From assembly GCF_027941955.1 (NCBI RefSeq), contig NZ_CP115960.1, positions 1,674,001 to 1,738,000 on the forward strand: a stretch of DNA of 64,000 nucleotides, given 5' to 3'. Below are positions 46,457-63,533 of the stretch, one piece after another (the first letter of the stretch is position 1; each line of letters opens with the position of its first letter). This stretch comes from Sphingomonas sp. 7/4-4. GTDB lineage: Bacteria > Pseudomonadota > Alphaproteobacteria > Sphingomonadales > Sphingomonadaceae. Position numbers and translations under genes: made by a program. The notes beneath the pieces were generated by a model. The model ran no database searches. It had not been told where the DNA came from and worked only from the letters and a program-made list of their open reading frames with translations.

Positions 46457-47850
46457 TTGCCTCCTTGTGCGCCGGCGGCCTTCGCGGCGCCGGGTTCGAT
46501 GACGTAGATCGAGCGATTGGTGCGCCGCAGATATTCCTGCGCGGTCTTCTGGATCAGCGCGGGCGTCACCTTGGCGAAGCCCTCCTCGATGCGGTTCACT
46601 GCCTGCGGATCATTGTCGAACAGGGCATAGACCGCGAGCAGATTGATCAGGCCGATCCGCCCGCCGCTGTCGATCGTGCCGTAAAGATCCGAGCGCATTT
46701 TCGTGCGCGCGCGCTCCAGCTCGGCGGCGGTCACCGGTTTGGTGCGGATGCCTTCGATGACTTCGTCGACGGCCTTGGTGATCTGGTCGCGGCTGTGCGT
46801 CGAATCGTGGGTGAAGCTGAAGCTCCACAGCATCGGCCCGCGATAATCGAACATGTCGCCGAGATCGCCGTTGATCCCGCCGCCCACTTCGCCGGCGATC
46901 CCGGTTTCCTGAACGAGCTTGCGGTACAGCCGGCTGTCGTCGCCCTGGAGCAGGATCTGGTCGATCAGCCCCATCGCATACCATTCGGGCGTTCCCCGAT
47001 CGGGCACATGATAGCCCGCGGCATAGCCCGGCTTGGGCGCGAGCGCATCGACGCGGCTCCTGAACTTCTCCGCGGTCTGGCGCGGCTCGGAGATATCGGG
47101 CTGAACCACTGCGGGCTTCTTCGCGATCGGACCGAAATATTTCTCGATCATCGCGCGGGTGGCGGCATAGTCGATGTCGCCGGCGATCACGAGCACGGCG
47201 TTGCTGGGGCGATAGAATGCCTCGGAAAAGGATTTGGCGTCGGGCACCGTCGCCGCTTCGATCTCCTTCAGATCGCCGTAGAAATTGTGGCTGTTATACC
47301 AGTTGGTGTTGGCCAGCATCGGCAGGTCGATCCACGGCCAGGTGCTGTAGGGCTGGTTGAGGACATTGACCTTCACTTCGTTGCCGACGACGCCCTGCTG
47401 GTTGGCGAGCACGGTCTGGTCGATCGCCGGATTGGCCATGCGATCGGCCTCGAGCCACAGCATCCGCTCGAGCGCGCTCGACGGCAGGACCTCGTAGTAA
47501 TTGGTAAAATCGAAGCGGGTCGAGCCGTTGTTGATCCCGCCCGAATTGGTCACCGTCTGGTCGAACACGCCCTTGGGCGCATGCTTCGATCCCTGGAACA
47601 TCAGATGCTCGAACAGATGCGCGAAGCCGGTGCGGTCCTTGGGCTCGACGCGGAAGCCGATGCCGTAATAGGTCGCGATCGTCACCGTCGGCGCGATCTG
47701 ATCCCTGGCCAGCACGACCTTGAGACCGTTGGGCAGCGTGAAATACTGCATGTCGACATGCAGCTTCGCCGCCTCCCCTGCCGGCTGGGCGGAGGCCGCC
47801 GCCGGAATCGCAGCGGCCGCCAGGGCCAGCGCGATGCGCCACTTCTTCAT
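46453..47850 (-). CDS. M16-family zinc metallopeptidase, catalytic subunit
   Basis: A 465-aa exported peptidase with a signal peptide (ALALAAAAIPAAASAQ) and the inverted zinc motif HLFEH in TGFAHLFEHLMFQGS. The downstream Glu ligand is likely in QQGVVGNEV, and the substrate-binding part has GDDSRLYRKLVQETG. Related to PqqL/YmxG-like peptidases that degrade short periplasmic peptides. It is coupled to the inactive partner through an ATGA overlap. The frame is intact. Confidence 0.93.
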   Translation of the reverse strand: MKKWRIALALAAAAIPAAASAQPAGEAAKLHVDMQYFTLPNGLKVVLARDQIAPTVTIATYYGIGFRVEPKDRTGFAHLFEHLMFQGSKHAPKGVFDQTVTNSGGINNGSTRFDFTNYYEVLPSSALERMLWLEADRMANPAIDQTVLANQQGVVGNEVKVNVLNQPYSTWPWIDLPMLANTNWYNSHNFYGDLKEIEAATVPDAKSFSEAFYRPSNAVLVIAGDIDYAATRAMIEKYFGPIAKKPAVVQPDISEPRQTAEKFRSRVDALAPKPGYAAGYHVPDRGTPEWYAMGLIDQILLQGDDSRLYRKLVQETGIAGEVGGGINGDLGDMFDYRGPMLWSFSFTHDSTHSRDQITKAVDEVIEGIRTKPVTAAELERARTKMRSDLYGTIDSGGRIGLINLLAVYALFDNDPQAVNRIEEGFAKVTPALIQKTAQEYLRRTNRSIYVIEPGAAKAAGAQGGK

Positions 47851-48045
47851 TCGAATCTCCCCTCGGGTGAGTCGTACCGGCTTATCTCACCGGCACACCA
47901 CGCGAAAGCGGGATATCTGGTGGCTCTGTCCGGCGCGTTGCGGGGCGGTCAAAAAGAAATTTGCAGGACCCTGTCGATTCCGGAAAGCTTCGTTCGTCGT
48001 TCCGATGCCGCACCGATGCGGCAGGCTCTAACAGGGAGACAGACG

Positions 48046-48470
48046 ATGCGGGTTATGGTGTTCGCGAAAGCCACTGAGGACAGCGAAAAGGGCGTGCCCC
48101 CACGGCGGAGGCATTCGAGGCGATGGACCGGTTCACCGAGGAACTGGTCAAGGCCGGGGTTCTGGTCGCCGGCGCCGGCCTCAAGCGCAGCGTCGATGCG
48201 AAGCGCATCGCAGTCGACGGCGCCGCCCGCACGGTCATCGACGGGCCGTTCGCCGAAGCGCGCGAGATGGTCGCCGGCTTCTCGATCTGGGAGGTCAAGG
48301 ACATGGACGAGGCGGTGGCCTGGGCGAAGCGCTGTCCCAATCTCATGCCGGGCCCGAGCGCGATCGAGCTCTGGCCGTTCCTCGAGGCCGCAGACCTCGC
48401 CGAGTTCCTGACGCCCGAAGAACTCGCGGCGCCCCGTGAAGGAGAGCGCGGAAAGCTCGGCGTCGCCTGA
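48046..48470 (+). CDS. YCII/DGPF-domain protein (frameshifted here)
   Basis: One C missing from the run 48097-48101 splits MRVMVFAKATEDSEKGVPP from AEAFEAMDRFTEELVKAGVLVAGAGL. Repair gives 141 aa with the DGPF signature VIDGPFAEAREMVAGFSIWEV. YCII-like proteins are small dimeric folds often encoded near extracytoplasmic sigma factors; none is present here. The function is unclear. It is convergent with the CocE-like gene across a symmetrical terminator. Confidence 0.82.
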
Positions 48471-48490
48471 TCCGTCCGTCGACTCGGAAT

Positions 48491-48525
48491 AAGCGTCACC
48501 CCAGCAATGAGCCGGGGTGACGCTT
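48491..48525. terminator. Bidirectional terminator between convergent genes
   Basis: AAGCGTCACCCC and GGGGTGACGCTT form a perfect 12-bp stem with an 11-nt loop. It lies between the stop codons of the YCII and CocE-like genes. Confidence 0.8.
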
Positions 48526-48535
48526 CACGCGTGCC

Positions 48536-50464
48536 TTATCGCGCCTTCGCCGCCGACTGATCGAGCGGCACCACCGGCAGCAGCACCGAACTCGACTGCG
48601 CGCCGCCATAGACCAGCGTCACCGTCGCCTTCTGATAATCCTCCTTCTTCGCGAAGAAGATGTTGGGGACGTATTTCTGCGGATTGCGGTCATAGACCGG
48701 GAACAGGCTCGACTGGACCTGCACCATGATCCGGTGCCCCGGCTGGAAGACGTGGTTCACCGTCGGCAGGCGGAACTTGTATTCCTGCACCTTGTTCGCC
48801 GGGATCGGTTCGGGCTTGGCGAAGGAATTGCGGTAGCGGCCGCGGAAGATGTCCATCGCGATCGGCAGCTGGAATCCGCCCATCTCCTTCTTCGACGCCA
48901 TCTCGTCCGGATAGACGTCGATCACCTTGACCACGAAATCGCCGTCGGTGCCCGTGGTCTTCGCGAAGAGGTCCGCCAGCGGCGCGCCCGAGACGCGGAC
49001 CGGGGTGGTCAGCGGTTCGGTGACATAGGTCATCACGTCGGTGCGGCCGTCGACGAAGCGCTGGTCGCTGACCAGATAGGTCGACCAGCGGCCGTCCTGG
49101 AAGTTCACCGGGCGCGGCAGATGCGGGACCGGCTTGGAAGGATCGGAGACATAGGAGTCCGATCCCTGCCCCGGTCTGTCGAAGCCGAGTCCTTCGGCGG
49201 GCTTCAGATAGATCGGCGTGAGCTTCGCGTCGCAGCCGGTCTCGCAGGCGAGCGGCCATTTGCTCAGATAGTCCCAGCGATTCTCGCCGGTATTGTAGAA
49301 GCTCGCCTTGGCGGGCGTGAAGGCAGGCGCGCCGTCCTTCAGATAGGCGTTGAAGAACGGGAGCAGGATGTCGCGGCGCGCCTGGAGCGCCGTGTCGCCT
49401 TCGAAATTGAGCTGCCCGAGCGACGAGCCGTTATAGTTGAACCCCGAATGGCGCCACGGCCCCATCAGCAGGAAGTTCTTGTCGCCCGCGCGGGTCTTCT
49501 GGATCTCCTCGAAGGCGTGGATCGCGCCGTACATGTCCTCGTGATCCCAGATGCCCTGCTCCCACAGGGTCGGCACGTTCGAGGGATTCGCGGCGAGCAA
49601 TTTGTCGAGCGCCTGGCCCTGCCAGAATTCGTCATAGGCGACGTGCTGGCTCATCTTGTTCCACGCCGGCAGCTGGTCATAGCCGAACTGCTTCGCCCAA
49701 TCGCCCGCCGATCCGACGCTGCGGAAGGTCTCGTAATCGTCCCAATCGGGGCGGTTGGGTGCCTTGCCGTCGCCCTTGTAGCCGGTCTGCGCGCCGATCC
49801 AGCCGATATTGGCGAGGCGGAAGGCGCCGTAATGGAACCAGTCGTCGCCCATCCAGCCGTCGATCATCGGGCTCTCGGGCGCGGCGACCTTGAGTGCCGG
49901 GTGCGGGTTGAGCAGCGCCATCACCACGGTGAAGCCCTCGTAGCTCGAGCCGAGCATGCCGACTTTGCCGTTGCTCTCGGGCGTGTTCTTGACCAGCCAG
50001 TCGATCGAATCCCACGCATCGGTGGTGTGATCCACCTTGGTCGGGTTGAGCGGGCCGACCGGCGGGCGCGTGATCACATATTCGCCCTCGGATTTGTACT
50101 TGCCGCGAATGTCCTGGAACACGCGGATATAGCCGTCGCGCACGAACACCTCGTCGCCTTCGGGCAGCGCGTTGATCATCGTCGTGCTCTCGGTCCGCTT
50201 GACGCGGCCGGCGGCGTTGTAGGGCGTGCGCGTGAACAGGATCGGCGCGTTCTTCGCGCCCTTGGGGATGACGATGACGGTGTAGAGCTTCACCCCGTCG
50301 CGCATCGGGATCATCACTTCGCGCTTGATGAAGTCCGAAGGCTGGGCCGGCGGGTCGAACTTCGCCGGGATGTCGTTGAAGGTTGAAGGGGCCGCGGTCT
50401 GCTGGGCATGGGCCACGGGGATCAGCGCAGTGGCGGCGAGAAATGCGACGAGCGACTTTTTCAT
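48536..50464 (-). CDS. CocE/NonD-family exported hydrolase (S15-type)
   Basis: A 642-aa protein with a signal peptide (VAFLAATALIPVAHAQ) and an X-Pro peptidase/CocE fold: VMIPMRDGVKLYTVIVIP, FQDIRGKYKSEGEY, the nucleophile elbow VGMLGSSYEGF with Ser, and a C-terminal jelly roll (GHRIMVQVQSSLFPVYDRNPQ). Relatives are glutaryl-7-ACA acylases, alpha-amino-acid ester hydrolases and cocaine esterase. It probably hydrolyses esters or amides of amino acids in the periplasm. The frame is intact, start ATG 50464. Confidence 0.9.
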   Translation of the reverse strand: MKKSLVAFLAATALIPVAHAQQTAAPSTFNDIPAKFDPPAQPSDFIKREVMIPMRDGVKLYTVIVIPKGAKNAPILFTRTPYNAAGRVKRTESTTMINALPEGDEVFVRDGYIRVFQDIRGKYKSEGEYVITRPPVGPLNPTKVDHTTDAWDSIDWLVKNTPESNGKVGMLGSSYEGFTVVMALLNPHPALKVAAPESPMIDGWMGDDWFHYGAFRLANIGWIGAQTGYKGDGKAPNRPDWDDYETFRSVGSAGDWAKQFGYDQLPAWNKMSQHVAYDEFWQGQALDKLLAANPSNVPTLWEQGIWDHEDMYGAIHAFEEIQKTRAGDKNFLLMGPWRHSGFNYNGSSLGQLNFEGDTALQARRDILLPFFNAYLKDGAPAFTPAKASFYNTGENRWDYLSKWPLACETGCDAKLTPIYLKPAEGLGFDRPGQGSDSYVSDPSKPVPHLPRPVNFQDGRWSTYLVSDQRFVDGRTDVMTYVTEPLTTPVRVSGAPLADLFAKTTGTDGDFVVKVIDVYPDEMASKKEMGGFQLPIAMDIFRGRYRNSFAKPEPIPANKVQEYKFRLPTVNHVFQPGHRIMVQVQSSLFPVYDRNPQKYVPNIFFAKKEDYQKATVTLVYGGAQSSSVLLPVVPLDQSAAKAR

Positions 50465-50519
50465 TTTGATCTGTGTCTCCCTGGGAAGCCAGACCGATAC
50501 GTCCAAAGCCGCACCAAAG

Positions 50520-50554
50520 GAAGAGCCTGCCCCCACCAAGGTAAGGGCAGGCTC
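50520..50554 (-). terminator. Terminator between proline-rich protein B and CocE-like genes
   Basis: GAGCCTGCCC (50523-50532) and GGGCAGGCTC (50545-50554) form a perfect 10-bp stem. On the minus strand it is followed by TTCCTTT. Confidence 0.65.
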
Positions 50555-50579
50555 GTGTTTCCTGGGTTTGTCCGGGCGC

Positions 50580-51897
50580 TCAGGCGTGCTCGGGCGTACC
50601 CAGCAGCTCCGCCTCTACGCTCTCGACCATGTGCGGCCGAGTCGCGCCGATCGGGCCCACGCCTTCCGAGACCGGCGACGGGCGTCCGATCTTGAACCTG
50701 GCCGAGGTGCGGCCCTCGCTGCCGTCAGGAAGCGTATAGCGCGCCTCGGCGACCACGACCGGATTGAACACCCGGCCCATCTCGCCCTTGGGCACCGCCA
50801 GATGCGCGTCGATGCGCGTGCCGTCACCCGGCGCGATCGTCACCGGCGGCACGGCGGTGTCGCCGCGATGCCCGGTGAGCAGGCTCTCCACCTCGCCCGA
50901 TTCGGCATCGGCGAGCATGAAGGTCGAGATGCGGACGTCGCGGGCAGGCACGTCGCCCGAATTGCCGACGGTCAGCTCGACATCGACCATAGCCTCCTCC
51001 TCGCTGGTGCCGGCGCGGACCGGGCGCAACCCGAACTCGAGCCACGGGCGGTTCGAAACCGGCGCGGGGGCATCGGTGACGCCGGCAAGGTCCTCGCTCT
51101 CCGGCTCGGCGAGCTCGGCCTCGGTGCGCGCCTCGACGACGGTCTCCGCTTCCGCGGCGACGGCAGGCGTAGCGGCGGCGGCGGTCGCTGCCATGAACGG
51201 AGTCAGCTCCGGTTCGCGACGCGGCGCCGAGATCGGGGCAGCGGTAAGCGGCGCTTCATAGGCGCGCGGCGCTTCGGGCTCGCGAACCAAAGTCTCGACA
51301 TATTCCGGCTCGTCGCGGCGGCGGCGCATCAGCAGCAGCGCCGCGGCACCGGCGAGCACCAGCAACAGGCCGCCGAGCAGCCACGGCCAGGCAAGGCCCG
51401 GGCTGCTGCTGGTCTCGGTCTGCGAGGTCCCGACGACCGGCGGCGGCGCGGCGGCCTCGGGCGCCGGAGTCACTGCCGTCGGTGCGGGTGCCTCGACCGC
51501 GGGCGCCTGAGCGACGGGCGCGGCCGGAGCGGCAGCCGGCACAGGCACCGGAGCGGCCTGACGCGTGGTCGTAATGGTCCGGGTGGTCTGGCGCACGGGC
51601 GCGGTCCGCGCTGCGGCACGCGTTTCGGCACGGGGTGCAGCCCGCGTCTCGGCGCGCGGCGCCACTTCGGTGCCGGGCACCGGGCCGGGGGCGGCGCGGG
51701 CTGGACGATCGGCGCCGACGGCGCCATCTCGATGCGCGGCGCCGTCGCGGGTGCCGGAGCCGGCGCCGGCGTCACCAGGATCGGCGGCGGCGTCACGGTC
51801 TGGGTCGCGGGCGTTTCCTGCGCGAAGGCCGGGGTTGCTAGGAGCGCGGCACCGATAAACAGCGCGGCGCGGGGGCTGAGGGTGGCTTCTTCATCAT
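50580..51897 (-). CDS. Proline-rich single-helix membrane protein B (two frame breaks here)
   Basis: Adding one base in each G run (51871-51875 and 51687-51691) gives 439 aa. It has a signal peptide (ALFIGAALLATPAFAQ), a long Pro/Ala/Thr/Arg linker (PAPPPGPVPGTEVAPRAETRA), a membrane helix (AWPWLLGGLLLVLAGAAALLLM) followed by RRRRDE, a charged Glu/Ala region and a beta-rich C-terminal domain (FGLRPVRAGTSEEEAMVDVELTVGN). It shares layout and C-terminal domain with the protein at 43798-44977. It is divergent from rpoB. The role is unknown. Confidence 0.7.
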
Positions 51898-52041
51898 AAC
51901 GAAGGTTAAATGAATGGAACCCGGCATCGGCACCGTGGCCTGCGCCGGAACGTGGCCGGCGAGCGGCGAATGAAGGCGTTAATTCAGCGTTCAGCCGCAA
52001 AATCGCCGCACTTCCCAAAAGCAAAAGGTTCCACCGCCGGT

Positions 52042-52070
52042 TTGACAGACGCGGCCCCGTTCCCTATATC
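52042..52070 (+). promoter_or_regulatory. Sigma-70-type promoter of rpoBC
   Basis: TTGACA (52042-52047), a 17-bp spacer and TATATC (52065-52070): a near-consensus housekeeping promoter about 195 bp before the rpoB ATG. The gap 51898-52265 otherwise holds only the divergent gene's upstream region and an untranslated rpoB leader. Confidence 0.7.
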
Positions 52071-52265
52071 GCCACTCACACCACAGCACCGGGAAATGAT
52101 GCGCCGTCGCGCAGTGCATCGTGCGAATTGGAGTTGTGGGGTTCATAGGACGCTAAAAGCTGCCGAATTCCGAGAAGGAAGTCGTGCGGCCTTTTCGCGT
52201 CCTTTCGCACGTCCCGGCCCCGGAAAGGGGCAGTGATTTTACGGCTGACGAGGCACAAAACACCC

Positions 52266-56421
<4,156 letters not shown>

Positions 56422-56500
56422 GGACAGGATCGAGTGTCAACTTCGGAGTGGCACTTGTTCCCCTTGCCCAGAGAAATTGTCCTCCCATGAGGAAACAGAA

Positions 56501-60796
<4,296 letters not shown>

Positions 60797-60831
60797 TCGC
60801 TTCCGTTCAGCTGCTCACGCGCTGAACAAAG

Positions 60832-60866
60832 AAAGCCGCCGCCCGGTCTCCCGGACGGCGGCTTTT
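60832..60866 (+). terminator. Rho-independent terminator after rpoC
   Basis: AAAGCCGCCGCCCGG, loop TCTC, CCGGACGGCGGCTTTTC: a long stem with one mismatch and a run of T. Confidence 0.87.
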
Positions 60867-60902
60867 CTTTGGCTTCCCCACATGCCGCCCCTATATGTTT
60901 CA

Positions 60903-60917
60903 TATACGAATCGTATA
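60903..60917. promoter_or_regulatory. Palindromic operator upstream of the ParD-like gene
   Basis: TATACGA and TCGTATA form a perfect 7-bp inverted repeat around one A, ending 11 bp before the ATG. Ribbon-helix-helix antitoxins bind such palindromes to repress their own operon. The centre also contains GAATC, a GANTC methylation site. Confidence 0.6.
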
Positions 60918-60928
60918 GGTAACCTCCG

Positions 60929-61153
60929 ATGGGCGTCGTGAACATAGAAGACGATCTGCACGATCAGCTGCGCCGGGCGAGCAAGGTAACGTGTCGTTCG
61001 ATCAACGCGCAGGCCGCGTGGTGGATCAAGGTCGGCATGCTGTGCGAGACCAATCCGACGCTCGGTTTCGCCGAGATCATCGAGCACGAGCTTGGCTCCG
61101 CGGGCGTTTCGATCCGATCCCTGCCCCTGGTGACGCATGACGAAGCGGCCTGA
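60929..61153 (+). CDS. ParD-like antitoxin-family protein
   Basis: A 74-aa protein: VNIEDDLHDQLRRASKVTCRSINAQAAWWIKVGMLCETNPTLGFAEII. The N-terminus looks like a ribbon-helix-helix of the ParD_like family (PF11903). It would bind DNA, probably the TATACGA palindrome just upstream. Its 3' end overlaps the methionine aminopeptidase gene by 17 bp. No RelE/ParE-type toxin is adjacent. Confidence 0.75.
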   Translation: MGVVNIEDDLHDQLRRASKVTCRSINAQAAWWIKVGMLCETNPTLGFAEIIEHELGSAGVSIRSLPLVTHDEAA

Positions 61154-61957
61154 AGAAGTGGCGTTGCTGGCCGAATCCGGCCGGCTATTGGCGTCGGTGT
61201 TCGGGCTGCTCGATCGAACCTCGCTCGCCGGCAGATCGACGCTCGAGATCGATGAAATGGTCGAGCGGTTCATCATCGACGATCTGCAGGCCCGGCCCGC
61301 GAGCAAGGGCCAATATGGCTATGGCTTCGTGCTGAACTCTTCGGTGAATGACGTGGTCTGCCACGGCGTCCCGTCGCAGTCGGTCGTGCTCCGCGACGGC
61401 GACATCGTCAATTTCGACATCACGCTCGAAAAGAACGGCTATATCGCGGATTCAAGCAAGACCTATCTCGTCGGCAAGGTGCACCCGGCCGCCAGGCGAC
61501 TGGTCCAGGCCACTTACGAAGCCATGTGGATGGGCATCCGCGCGGTCCGTCCGGGTGCACGGCTAGGCGACATCGGCTGGGCGATCGAACGCCATGCCAG
61601 GCGCAACGGCTATTCGGTCGTCCGTGAATATTGCGGTCACGGCATCGGCCGCGAGATGCACGAGGAACCGCAGGTCCTGCACTTCGGAAAGCCGGGAACC
61701 GGCCTCCCTTGCGCGAAGGCATGGTCTTCACAATCGAGCCGATGCTCAATCGCGGCCGGCGCAGCGTGCGAACCGAGGCCGACGGCTGGACGGTGGTAAC
61801 CAGGGACGGATCGCTTTCGGCCCAGTTCGAGCACACCGTCGCGGTCACCGCTTCCGGCGTATCGGTGCTGACGTTGCGTCCCGACGAGTTGGGGCGTCAG
61901 GCCTCGAGAGGGCGGCGGCCAGCGCTTACACCGCGTGGTGCAGATAGCGCTCGCTGA
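61137..61957 (+). CDS. map: Type I methionine aminopeptidase (frameshifted here)
   Basis: Metal ligands of the pita-bread fold are visible: YGFVLNSSVNDVVCHGVPS, DIVNFDITLEKNGYIADSSKTY with the Asp ligands, CGHGIGREMHEEP with His, and MVFTIEPML and QFEHTVAVT with the Glu ligands. One C missing from the run at 61706-61708 breaks the frame; repair joins PGTGLP to LREGMVFTIEP and gives 273 aa. It removes the initiator Met from new proteins. It overlaps the ParD-like gene by 17 bp, an unusual pairing. It may be an accessory copy. Confidence 0.88.
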
Positions 61958-62078
61958 AATCGCCGACGTCGCGAAGGCGCTGCCAGTCGAGCACCACCCG
62001 CGCGTTCGTGGACAGCCCGATCAGTCCCTCCTTGCGCAGCGCCTGGAGCGTGCGATTGGTGTGCGCCCGGACCTTCGG
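61926..62078 (-). pseudogene. Remnant of a second Crp/Fnr-type regulator (C-terminal fragment)
   Basis: Directly after the stop of the intact Crp-type gene the minus strand encodes about 50 residues, VRAHTNRTLQALRKEGLI then VVLDWQRLRDVGDFSERYLH. These align with the last 50 residues of the intact gene (SVHVNRVLKVLETEGLI, FPDWRRLRDVGDFNQRYLH). There is no start codon or N-terminal domain. It overlaps the convergent map stop. It is the leftover of a tandem duplication after deletion. Confidence 0.7.
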
Positions 62079-62080
62079 CT

Positions 62081-62833
62081 CTAAAAGACGCCCAGTTCTT
62101 CGCGATCGCGCAGATGCAGATAGCGCTGGTTGAAATCGCCCACGTCGCGCAGCCGTCGCCAGTCTGGGAAGCTGATGTTGCGGCGATTGCGCACGATCAG
62201 CCCTTCCGTCTCCAGCACCTTGAGCACGCGATTGACGTGCACCGAAGTGAGGCCGGTGGCATCGGCGAGCTGCTCCTGCGTCATCGGCAGCGCATAGCCA
62301 TGGTCGGGCCGCGCGGCGCCCTGCGCCTCCAGCCGCAATGCGAACTCGCACAGCAGATGCGCCAGCCGGCTGCGCGAATCCCGACGGCCGACATTGAGTA
62401 CCCATTCGCGGAGGATCGAAGCCTCGATCAGCGTCGTCACCTGGATCGCCCTGCCGACATTGGGCCGTTCCAGCGCGATCTGCTGGAACGCCGCGATGGG
62501 CACGTCCGCGATCTCGACGCGGGTGAGCATCTGGACGTTGTGGTCCGAAACCTCGAGGAACAGGTTCTGGAAGTCGAGCGCCTCGCCCGGGATGTGCAGC
62601 CCGATGATCTGCCGCGCACCGTCTCCGGTGATCTTCTGGCGGAAGGCGTAGCCCGAAACCAGCACGCCGCAGGTCCGCGGCTTGTCACCCTCGCGCACTG
62701 TGTATGTGGCCGGTTCCAGCCAGCGCAATTTGTAGGGAAGTGCCAGCAGCGCCTCGCGGTCCTCGCGCGTCAGCGAATGATTGCGATCCAGCCTTCCTAT
62801 CAGCGCGTCGAGCGGATGATCCGCATCTGCCAT
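62081..62833 (-). CDS. Crp/Fnr-family transcriptional regulator
   Basis: A 250-aa protein with an N-terminal cyclic-nucleotide-type sensor domain (LRWLEPATYTVREGDKPRTCGVLVSGYAFRQK, IIGLHIPGEALDFQNLFL) and a C-terminal helix-turn-helix (MTQEQLADATGLTSVHVNRVLKVLETEGLI). No Cys cluster for an iron-sulfur centre is seen, so it is not a true oxygen-sensing Fnr. The start is ATG 62833 with GGGAGT upstream. This type of regulator is common in multiple copies in sphingomonads. Confidence 0.87.
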   Translation of the reverse strand: MADADHPLDALIGRLDRNHSLTREDREALLALPYKLRWLEPATYTVREGDKPRTCGVLVSGYAFRQKITGDGARQIIGLHIPGEALDFQNLFLEVSDHNVQMLTRVEIADVPIAAFQQIALERPNVGRAIQVTTLIEASILREWVLNVGRRDSRSRLAHLLCEFALRLEAQGAARPDHGYALPMTQEQLADATGLTSVHVNRVLKVLETEGLIVRNRRNISFPDWRRLRDVGDFNQRYLHLRDREELGVF

Positions 62834-63023
62834 TTCATACTCCCGCTGCTGGGCGGGAGCACAAGCCTCTCTCAGTCGCCAACGGCCGGGATATCGAATG
62901 GCGATGCCGCTACCATAACATATGGCGTACGACAGCAACCAAACAAATATTGTGTTTTAGGGCAATGGACCGACGTTCCGGTCCCGCTAGCCAAGCCGCA
63001 CCCCGCGCTCTATCTGCACGCGC

Positions 63024-63533
63024 ATGGCAACCGAGCTCTACGACCTCACGGTCCCCGCCCTCCTCCGCGGCTTCAAGGCGATGGCCGCGTTCCTCGAAAA
63101 GGCGCGCGCGCATGCCGACGAGCACGGGATCGCGCATGGCGATCTGCTCACTGCGCGACTGTACGACGACATGGCGCCGCTGACCGGGCAGATCCAGCGC
63201 GCCAGCGACACCGCCAAGTTCACCGCCTCGCGCCTCTCCGGGATCCAGCCGCCGGCGATGCCCGATACCGAGGCGAGCTTCGACGATCTCCAGGCGCGCA
63301 TTGCCGCGACGGTGGCGTTCCTGAACTCGGTCCCGCGCGAGGCGATCGACGGGCGCGAGGATGCGGATGTCGAATTGAAGACCCAGTTGTTCAGCATCCC
63401 CTTCAAGGGCCGCGGCTATCTGCTCGACTTCGCGCTCCCCAATTTCTATTTCCACGTCACCACGGCCTACGCCATCCTGCGCCACAAGGGCGTGCCGCTC
63501 GGCAAGATGGACTATATCGGCGGCATGGGATGA
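63024..63533 (+). CDS. DUF1993-family protein
   Basis: A 169-aa protein with the DinB-like helical pattern of DUF1993: LYDLTVPALLRGFKAMAAFLEKA, LTARLYDDMAPLTGQIQRASDTAKF, and FALPNFYFHVTTAYAILRHKGVPLGKMDYIG. The function is unknown. Its stop overlaps the next start as ATGA. Confidence 0.85.
   Translation: MATELYDLTVPALLRGFKAMAAFLEKARAHADEHGIAHGDLLTARLYDDMAPLTGQIQRASDTAKFTASRLSGIQPPAMPDTEASFDDLQARIAATVAFLNSVPREAIDGREDADVELKTQLFSIPFKGRGYLLDFALPNFYFHVTTAYAILRHKGVPLGKMDYIGGMG

Noticed and set aside
44441..46507. 688-codon plus-strand open frame opposite the M16 gene
   Set aside because: Arg-rich shadow of a clear M16 peptidase on the other strand.
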